Shown: positions 56,442 through 64,000 of the stretch, one piece after another
Numbering within the stretch: the stretch's first letter is position 1
Layout of the letters: every line of letters starts with the position of its first letter
DNA from: Ixodes scapularis
Lineage: Eukaryota > Arthropoda > Arachnida > Ixodida > Ixodidae
NCBI RefSeq assembly: GCF_016920785.2
Contig: NW_024609835.1
Location: forward strand, 178,309,109-178,373,108
DNA: 64,000 bases
Reading direction: 5' to 3'
Program-made: the position numbers and the translations under genes
Notes under the pieces: generated by a model
The model's database searches: none
What the model was told of the DNA's origin: nothing
Seen by the model: the letters and a program-made list of their open reading frames with translations, nothing else

Positions 56442-57962
56442 CTCATGTTGAGAAATACCTTTTAATTACAAATTCTCAATTTGGTATCTGTAAAAGTTAT
56501 TCAACTGAGTTAGCATTACTAAAACAAAAAGAAATAATATTAAGAGCACTAGATAATCGCTTATTAACAATCGGTATATACTTAGATTTCTCTAAGGCCT
56601 TCGACACGATAAATCACAATGTCCTCATAGCAAAATTAGAATACTATGGCATTCGTGGGAAAATATTAAGTTTGTTACAATCTTACTTACGGAATCGTAC
56701 CCAGTTCGTGTCTATATTTAACTTTAAATCTGATATTTCAAAAATAACAAATGGTGTACCCCAAGGCAGCATTTTAGGCCCCCTTCTTTTTATTCTTTAT
56801 ATTAACGATATTGTGAATGTAAATCGGGATCTTAAAGTTGAGTTCATAATATACGCTAATGACACTAGCATCTTCTTTTCCGATAAAGATATTTGTACTC
56901 TAGTAACTAAATGTAATACCGTTCTTGAACGTGTAGCAAAATGGACAAAAAATAATCACCTTAAGTTAAATTCGCAAAAAACCAAAGCCATTTTATTTAA
57001 AAGTCAACATGCTACAGTTATGATCCCAAACCCACTGATTTTGAACAATGAAGAAATTGAATATGTCGACACTATTAAGACTTTGGGTGTTTGGTTTACA
57101 AATAGTATGTCTTGGAATAAACATGTTGATAATCTTTCGTCTAAATTGTCAAAAACAGTAGGGTTGCTAACCAAGTTTAAATCGTTGCTACCTCGTTGTG
57201 TTAAGCTCCAACTTTACAATGCTTTGGTATATTCCCAACTTAATTATTGTCATCTAGTTTGGGGAAATACAACAAAAACAAATATAAATAAACTACATAT
57301 TTTACAAAAGAAAGCTGTGCGTGCTATTGCCAATGTTGCATACTATGATCATACTGAACACTTGTTCTCATTGTTTAATATAAAACCAATTTCAAATATT
57401 TACAGGTCCCGACTTCTTGTGGCGTACAAGAAGTCTACGCAGTTTAAAAATAAAGTTTTTGAGGAATTATGTAAGCTAGTCCTTTTCACTTCCTCATATC
57501 AACTCCGCCCTAAAGAAAAATGGTTTGTTTCGCCGTCACATACATTATATTATAACCACACGCTAAATTACCAATTAACTACTTTGTTAAATGAATTATT
57601 TTTAAAAGGTGTTGATATTCATGCAATGACGCTGGCAGAGGTACGAGCATTATTTTAGGGTTGTTTTCTTAGGTACAGCTAAGGCACAAGGATCACTGTA
57701 CCATTGTATACCACAATGAATGCATTAATTCTTGTTTTTTCTCTTGTTTTTGTTTGATCTATGGTCTGTACATTTAAAATAGTGTTCTTTCTTTCAATGT
57801 AGCTATTGTGTTCGTTTTTGAAATTGCTTAGGGATAGCCTGCTGTAAAGGGGGCCAGGACCTCCGTCAAGCTGCTGCAGCAGCTTTTTGTCTTGGTCCCC
57901 CGTTTCAGTGATGAAACAAAATAAAGATTTATTATTATTATCATTATTATTATTATTATTAT
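56442..57962 (+). mobile_element. 5'-truncated CR1/L2-like LINE
   Basis: The 1,521 bp insertion is bracketed by TATCT (56437-56441 and 57963-57967) and ends with AATAAAG and an ATT-rich tail. The duplication is short and the tail makes the right boundary slightly ambiguous. It starts just upstream of the reverse transcriptase QFG motif, so the endonuclease and N-terminal parts are missing. Confidence 0.85.
56444..57658 (+). pseudogene. LINE reverse transcriptase, N-truncated, altered active site
   Basis: The frame stays open for about 404 codons from the insertion junction. Numbering from the upstream in-frame ATG at 56399, which lies in MITE sequence and is not the native start: SQFGICKSYSTELALL (about 26-41), GIYLDFSKAFDTINH (59-73), NGVPQGSILGPLLF (118-131) and YANDTS (152-157). 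The C-terminal region with LQKKAVRAI is typical of CR1/L2-type LINEs. The catalytic box is YAND where YADD is expected, replacing a metal-binding Asp by Asn, so activity is unlikely even apart from truncation. Codon use is more A/T-rich than the BEL frame. Confidence 0.88.
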
Positions 57963-58582
57963 TATCTTACCCATGAGCGCGTGCTGTCGGCATCGGATGC
58001 TACAAATGGTGGCATCACCCTAAACAGAAGGACATTACGGCACCCTAGGTTTACCATTCCTCTCTGATATGCGGTGCTAACGAAGGAAATACGTTGCGGG
58101 GAATCGCAAAGGTGAGACATAACGTGCGCGCCATGGCCGGGTTTCGGTTGTCTCCGTTTAACATTGCAGTGCTGAAAACGAGAAGACTAGAGTGACTGCG
58201 TTCGAAACACATTTTCTCACCTGCGCGGGAAGCCGGTTTCGGCAAAAAAAACAGTTCGTGAAAAGCTCGTGTTATGCTTTCGTTGGCTTCAAATCTCGCT
58301 CCGAAAGCAGACTGGATGTGTGCGAAGCGGTTGCTGCGTTTGTTGCCATAGCTACTTAGCAGGCTTGGTGAGCCTCCAGTGGTGCGAGGTAGTTGCTCCT
58401 CTGAAAATCATAATAGCTCTTTTCAGTTAAATCGCGGCAGCGATCTGCGTAACGACCGGCGATGTTTGTAGCGTCCTGGCGTCCTGGTTAAACCTTGCTG
58501 AGCTCGAGAAAGCTCGACGAGGGAGGAACTTGGCTCCCCCGTTTGGAGGTACGAACGTCGCTTTGTTTCTAAACGAACATAA

Positions 58583-58769
58583 AGGTCGGTTCTCACATGC
58601 AGCGAAGCGCTCATGTAGCGCTCCTCACGTGTCTTTGGCTACTTATCCTCTGCCATGAGCAACAGTTTTGACGGTGCGATACAAAGCTGGTGAACGCTGC
58701 CGTCAGCACGCGCTTAGCGCGAGGTTAGCGCTATGCTTGTAGCGCTCCGCTGCATGTGTGAACGGGCCT
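58583..58769. mobile_element. 187-bp MITE with TAA duplications
   Basis: Ends AGGTCGGTTCTCACATGCAG and (reverse complement) AGGCCCGTTCACACATGCAG form TIRs of 29 bp with four mismatches. TAA flanks both sides (58580-58582 and 58770-58772). A TWA duplication suggests PIF/Harbinger relatives. Confidence 0.82.
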
Positions 58770-58797
58770 TAAGGGGTAAAAATCGTTCATCCCTTAA

Positions 58798-58964
58798 AGG
58801 AGCATTCACACGAGGGAGAAATCCCGGGGATTTCTCCCTGGCGCGCGCGCATCACGAGACGAAGACGCGAGGCTTTTGCACATCGCAAAGCCTCACGTTT
58901 TTGACACGGAATGCGCGTGCCGCGGAGAAATCCCCGGGATTTCTCATTCGTGTGAATACCTCCT
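58798..58964. mobile_element. 167-bp MITE with GAGAAATCCC palindromes
   Basis: TIRs of about 40 bp begin AGGAGCATTCACACGA (left) and AGGAGGTATTCACACGA (right, reversed) and include GAGAAATCCCGGGGATTTCT, itself a palindrome, at both ends. Flanks are TAA left and TAT right, an imperfect TWA duplication. It starts 25 bp after the previous element's duplication and shares the TTCACAC core with it. Confidence 0.82.
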
Positions 58965-59068
58965 TATGAAGGAATATGCCAAACTTTTTGTTTAAGAGAG
59001 TACCTGATCCCGCCACCCCGCCGTCTACTTCTGCACAATGAAGTCTGTTTCCTTTGGTCAGCGTAATA

Positions 59069-59278
59069 GACCGATCTCCCCAGCCAGCTTGACTACGCCA
59101 CCGCTGGCGCGATGCATCGATGGAACTTTAGTCTTTTTGCACGTGCGACACTCTCGCTGGAGCACTGCGCGTGTAAAGCACGAGGAGGCACGAGCCCTCG
59201 CGTGCACGGCCGTCTGCCTCCTGAGAAGTAAAGTTATAGCGGCGTCACGCATGCGCCGAACGCTTAGTGAGATCGGTC
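59069..59278. mobile_element. 210-bp MITE, GACCGATCTC ends
   Basis: GACCGATCTC (59069-59078) and GAGATCGGTC (59269-59278) are perfect inverted repeats. The sequence is homologous to 41413-41622. No coding content; target duplication unclear. Confidence 0.75.
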
Positions 59279-59289
59279 CACTATAGTAA

Positions 59290-62200
59290 CAACGCGTCTT
59301 CTTAATGGAGAAACGTGCGAATGCAGCGTCTGAAGCCAGTAAAGGCGGACCCTATCTTCTGCTAGTCGTCAGCTAAAGTGAACGCGGCAACGCTAGCCAA
59401 AGCCGGATGCGTCGGTGCGGGAATCGACGCTGAGAAAGAGAAAGGCGATCGCCAGCCAACACTTGGAGTTTTTGACGAGGCTTGTGCACATTGGGGCCTG
59501 AGATAATAATAAAGTTTCTCCGAACGAAGCGGACCGAAGCGAGGGGTGAACGCGCGCAGCGCCTTCTGATTGGAAACCTAGCTTGGAGCCCAAGCTAGCT
59601 TGACGCGTGAGTAGCAGACAGCAATTAGGAGATGGCGTGGCTGTAGCTGGCATCAGAAGCTGCGGTCGCGTGAGCGTCTATCGACATTCAGGGACCATAG
59701 CAGACGAACTCTATTGTGCGGAAGAAGACGGTTGTGTGACAAGATCGGGTGCGTTATGGGGCTCTTTCGCAGTGCTTTTTGATAGGCGGAACGTGAACAC
59801 AAAGAGTTCAAAATAGCGACTTAACGCAGATGGCAGATTTTCTCCAGCGCCTAATATTTTGACGAGCACACAAAGAGCGTGATTTTTCGCCATCCGTCGG
59901 CTGGTTGCTTAACCCTGGAGCATGAGGCTAAAGTATCAAACTGCCGAAAAAAAGATATACGGGCGCCCCGACGAATACAATGTGTTTGATATCACGTCTT
60001 ACCTCGAGAAACATTCATTATGGTAGAGCCCCCTTACTCCTCTCACCATAGTCGATCATCGATGAAGTACAAGGTACAGACGTGCATAAAATTCTTTCCA
60101 TGTGTTTCCAAAGCTGATTGCACCACCCCGCCGCAGTCAATACTCCCAAGCTACCTTTCCTAAAGACCATAACATTAATGGCATCGTCTCCATGGGCTAC
60201 GTTTCTATGAACGCGACCGAAGCGCATCGAATCGAGAGATCAATCACAGGAACCTAATCCTACTCTCTCCTCCTCTTCTACCGATACACTGTCGTCTAAT
60301 CTTGACCCAATGTATTACAATCGAAGTAACCTGAACGCAGCACATGTTGCAGAGGTCTGTATGGATAGTTTCTTCCAGCACAACTTCGCAAACGCTCGCT
60401 ACTGCCCCAGCAAGCCGATCAAACCACGGGAGCGAGGCGTGTGACAGCCTGCCCCAGGGTGTTCACTTCCTACAGAGAGCTGTCACGTGCCTCCCTCCGC
60501 TGCTCCGATTGGCTCACGCGGGCCGCAGCGTTCACGCTTTTGCCAAGTCGTACCGAAAGGCAGTATAACCGAGCGAGGTCCTGCAGGTCCCAAATCATGG
60601 GCGGCATGGCGCGAGGCCCCGTGGCACCGCCCCGACGGTTACCGCCGTTTCGTTGTGTGTGTCCTACGTCCTTCCCTGGGCCCGGCGAGGTCGAACCACT
60701 CAGCGGCGAGCAGAGTGCACGCAGAGCTACCTCCCTCTCGCTGCATAATTGATCCCCATCGAGGCGCGGTGCTGTCCTCAATAAGCAGCCTCCCGCACCA
60801 ACAATGTCTCTTCCAGATAAAAAAAAGAAATAAAAAATAGCGTGGACAGAACGTTGTTTCGTTGTCCCCCCTTTTCTTGCTCGCTTTGCTCCCGCGGCGC
60901 CGCTTATTTATTACTCGCCTGTCCCCCCGATCCCTTTTTCCATCCCACTTCCCGTTGGCGACAGGCGCCGTTTTAGTTTTCTGCGGGGTCGGTTCCCTGA
61001 CCTCTCGCGCAAGCGCTTCTTCCTCCTCCTCCCCGAGAAACGACAACAACGACTCCAGCTGCGACATTCTCCTTCTGAGTGCACACGCCCGGACAACCAT
61101 GGGGCGAACGAGTTTCGCTCAGGAAGCGTCTCGTTAGGGCATGGTTCCGCCTTCATGCTGTACATAGTTTTACCTCATGATGGAACATATGGTGAACGCT
61201 ACGAACCACCGGAGTCAATCTAATATCGCGTCAGTGCCACGTGACCTTCGGTAGGGGGGCAAAGCTACGCGCGAGGCGTGTAGTCACGTGACGGGATCAC
61301 AGCGGTGGATTGACCGATCTGCTGTAGCGTACGCTACTACCATTAATCGTAAGGTGAAAAGGTGGAGTGCAATATCGACAAGGAGAGTATGGCGCGTCCT
61401 CAAGTGGTTGATCGCCGGTGGAAAAGCTTTCTCGTCGGACGGATGAGTGGGCGCAAGTTTTATTAAAGTCCCAATGCGTTCCGTCATCCTGTCTACAAAG
61501 TCTACGTTTGCTCTCATGGCCTTTTTTTTCCACTTTTTGGGCGACTTAGTTGAATTGAGACGCCCGACGTGAAGTGGAACCTAATACAGTCGTGTAGAAT
61601 ATAGTAGAAAAAAGTAAACGAGAGTATGGCAGTAAAGGCAGTCACGGTATACAAGACATTCCTCGTACGAAAAACAAAGAAAAACAGCGGCGCTGAATAA
61701 AAACCTCAAGCTCCGAATAATGCGCTTCACAAGGTGTACCTTGCAATCCGTAACGCGTCAGAGTACGTGCCAAGGAGATCTGCCTACAAAACCCAACGAG
61801 AAGGCGAAAGTCGGTAATGTCTTATTGCACGTTCACATATGCCTTCTTTCTTATTCTCATCGGGGATGTGCCACGCATCTGGAGGTTGACTCCCGAGGTT
61901 AGATGATAACAGGCTTACTCTTCTCTCGTTGCTACGTCAGGTGACGGCAGCACCTTTCGGAGCAAAACTGCGAGCTATTTCCGACGTCTACTCCTATACA
62001 CCAACTCATCTCTTTGACGTCACGGCGCGGAGGTGGCGCGTCGGTCGCACTTCCGGTCTGGGGCTGTGGGCAGAAGTCCCCATGCCAGACGTGTATTCCT
62101 GCGTTGTTTTGAAGGGAACAAGACAAAAACCTGCCTTCTCGTCGAAACGCCGGGACTGGGGCCGTGCCAAAAGAGTCGAGAACGATTTGAAGGCCAGTTT

Positions 62201-64000
62201 TCACGTGCTGGGTTCGTCCGAGAATCTGGATATGTGCCGTGAAAAGGGAAAAGCAGACGCCGACGGAAAACGATCGCTTGGACGGGAAGCACTTTGGGTT
62301 GAATTCACGGATACTTGTGGTCATCAGATTTATTTGTTTCATTCCAACATGGACGCCAGAAAACCATCAAGTTGTGCGGGCCACCTGCGGACTCCGTTCA
62401 GTGCGTCTGCAAGTTCAAACGGCCGCCTGATCGTTCGAACTGTCGTCTGCTCTATCAAACGTTCCTGCTTGTCATCTGCTCTCTTAGACGACGCCTGCCC
62501 GAGGATTAAATGTTGGCCCGGTACTTGCTATACGAAGTACGTGCAGGTCTCAAAAGACTTAAGTTTGAAGGTTGGTAAGCGGGCTCGATGTAAACAGTAA
62601 ATACAAGGAGATGTTGATCATTGTTACGAGTGGCGGTCACTGACTTGCTATGCCTAATTGACTTGGTCCGATTCTGCTTGCGATTTTCAGTATCGACGTC
62701 GACTATCTCAGCTACGGTTCACGCTTTTGCAGCCCGAGCGGCGTCGCGACTGAAAATTGCGAACGAAATCTCATCATGCGAATCAGGTTTTAGCGTACAT
62801 ACTGCGGCGTCCACGCGGAATGAATCGCCACATGTCACATTATTCACGCGAAGTTTCGCGGTGTAGCGAGCCTCGGTAATTTCGCTGACGCCGCTCAAGT
62901 AGTCATACATCGCCAGGAAGACGTAGAATCAACAATTCGAACGCGAAAATGAGCAAGGGAACTCACACCGACGCCGACAACATCGCATTCCAAAGGTTTG
63001 TTTATGGGCGACGGCGAGCTTCTTGCCCACACCCCCATCGCGCATGTGCGGCGCCGGTGGCGTCCGCTAGGGGCGCTCCGGTTTGTTTGTAAACATGAGT
63101 TGGTGTATACTTCGTTTCAGCTTAAGCCCAGACGCAGCCGACACTGCGAGGCAATCGGGCGAAAAATAAGAAGCGTCAAAATCACGTCACCGGGCCTCTT
63201 CTGTTTATGGTTAGTTCAGTGATGGTAAAACACGCATACAGAAACATGACGAACACCACGATGGTGCCTTTTTTGACGTTGTCTTATCGGTCCCAAGAGC
63301 TCGTAGCGTCGGCTGCGCGCTGTGGTCCACCAACGCGAGTCATCGCCCATCAATTCAATTCATTGTTTATTTGATAAAACTGTGAATTTGTTTTCATATT
63401 CCGGGAATGGCTACCTCAAACTTCAGATATGAATGGGAGGTATGACGCACGAATCAGAACTTCTGTTCCAACCGGGAAAGGGAGCCCTGCGTTGGGCCTC
63501 GTCAGCAGAGCAGAGCGGCGTTTATTTAGGTGCGAATGACGATGCCGATATCACGCTCAATTAACAAGCAAACGTGAGTTTGCTACTTGAGCTTACGTAA
63601 AAGAATCACACCCATCAACCTGTCTCTTTTTTTTTTCTTTTTTTTTTGTCGTGCGTGTTTGTTTCTGCAGTTTAGTAGCCTATAATGCTAAAACTCCATC
63701 ACTAGTGCGCACTTACATTTTCATGCATTCAAAGCTATAAATGAATATAAATACTGTAATAAGCGTAGAACGGAAACTAAAAATATGAAAAACATTCAGT
63801 TAGAGCGACCTCTAATGTATACAGGCGGTAACATAGTTTAACACGAGTCTACAACGCTGGACTTCGTGCCGTACCCTGCCCCACATACACTCTGAGAACA
63901 AAACATAATTAACCTTGCACCTAATTGGCCGTGTAAACAATATGGCTTGACACGAGCGGAATTGCAAGCACGTTTAAGCCATCTACCGCCTAACTCACTT
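59290..64000. other. Intergenic; CpG-rich frames without domains
   Basis: No gene was recognised. The 223-codon plus-strand frame at 61929-62600 and the antisense frame over 61932-62342 overlap and have no domain match that I can support. TATACACCAACTCAT at about 61998 and its inverse near 63095-63110 form a distant inverted pair that might bound an element of about 1.1 kb, but the rest of the ends do not align well. Poly-T runs lie at 63628-63648. Confidence 0.4.

Larger units (their letters stand above)
56215..58059 (+). mobile_element. TAGGGTGCC MITE interrupted by a LINE
   Basis: The left end GAATGGTTTACCTAGGGTGC (56215) and right end GGCACCCTAGGTTTACC followed by ATTC (to 58059) are inverted apart from an internal TT/AA difference. 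Removing 56442-57962 plus one duplication leaves a MITE of about 320 bp that aligns with 48246-48519. The LINE must have inserted after this MITE was in place. Confidence 0.82.

Noticed and set aside
61929..62600. 223-codon plus-strand frame, with a possible THAP-like RRDWGRA stretch
   Set aside because: The required Cys/His ligands are not present, and overlapping antisense frames are equally open.

Overview
The window reads as non-genic, repeat-dense animal DNA. There are no bacterial-style operons. Coding DNA is limited to transposable elements and relics, and the rest is A/T-rich intergenic sequence with microsatellites, foldbacks and short terminal-inverted-repeat (TIR) elements. The mix (an intact BEL/Pao LTR element, Penelope GIY-YIG fragments, CR1/L2-like LINE ends with ATT-type tails, a tRNA-like SINE) fits an arthropod, most likely a chelicerate such as a hard tick. 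That assignment is inference. No host gene was recognised with confidence; the best host-gene candidate is one possible exon near 33.1-33.3 kb on the minus strand.

Layout. 0-11 kb: a LINE relic cut by the left edge, a 240 bp TG microsatellite, small hairpins and two copies of a short interspersed repeat. 11.5-13.3 kb: nested TIR elements. 14.3-18.7 kb: four copies of an unusual element family. Each copy is bounded by the inverted pair AGAGCGCAGCTCTT / AAGAGCTGCGCTCT and filled with arrays of short palindromes (GTCACGTGAC, TTGCATGCAA, GAGGGTTACCCTC). One copy is split by another TIR element, and a fifth copy lies inverted at 47.8-48.2 kb. 19.0-20.1 kb: a palindrome of about 1.1 kb made of two head-to-head Penelope 3' fragments carrying GIY-YIG endonuclease sequence. 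21.5-27.4 kb: hairpins, a degraded THAP-like fragment, several MITEs, a tandem duplication and a 2,005 bp Harbinger-like element with TTA target duplications.

33-41.4 kb: a palindromic MITE, a foldback repeat and a complete BEL/Pao retrotransposon (34922-41375). The retrotransposon has 533 bp LTRs that look identical, a CGCCT target duplication, a tRNA-Phe-type primer binding site and one uninterrupted Gag-Pol frame of 1,768 codons. It appears young and possibly competent. 41.4-59.3 kb: a TTAA-flanked TIR element, the inverted fifth palindrome-array copy, two SINE copies, two LINE 3' ends (one inserted in a MITE with a TATCT duplication) and several TWA-flanked MITEs. 59.3-64 kb holds nothing recognised.

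The elements record a layered history: a LINE inside a MITE, a Harbinger-like MITE inside a palindrome-array element, and a BEL element beside a foldback. The most novel-looking system is the palindrome-array family. Its ends are conserved while the interior is replaced by different short palindromic satellites in each copy.
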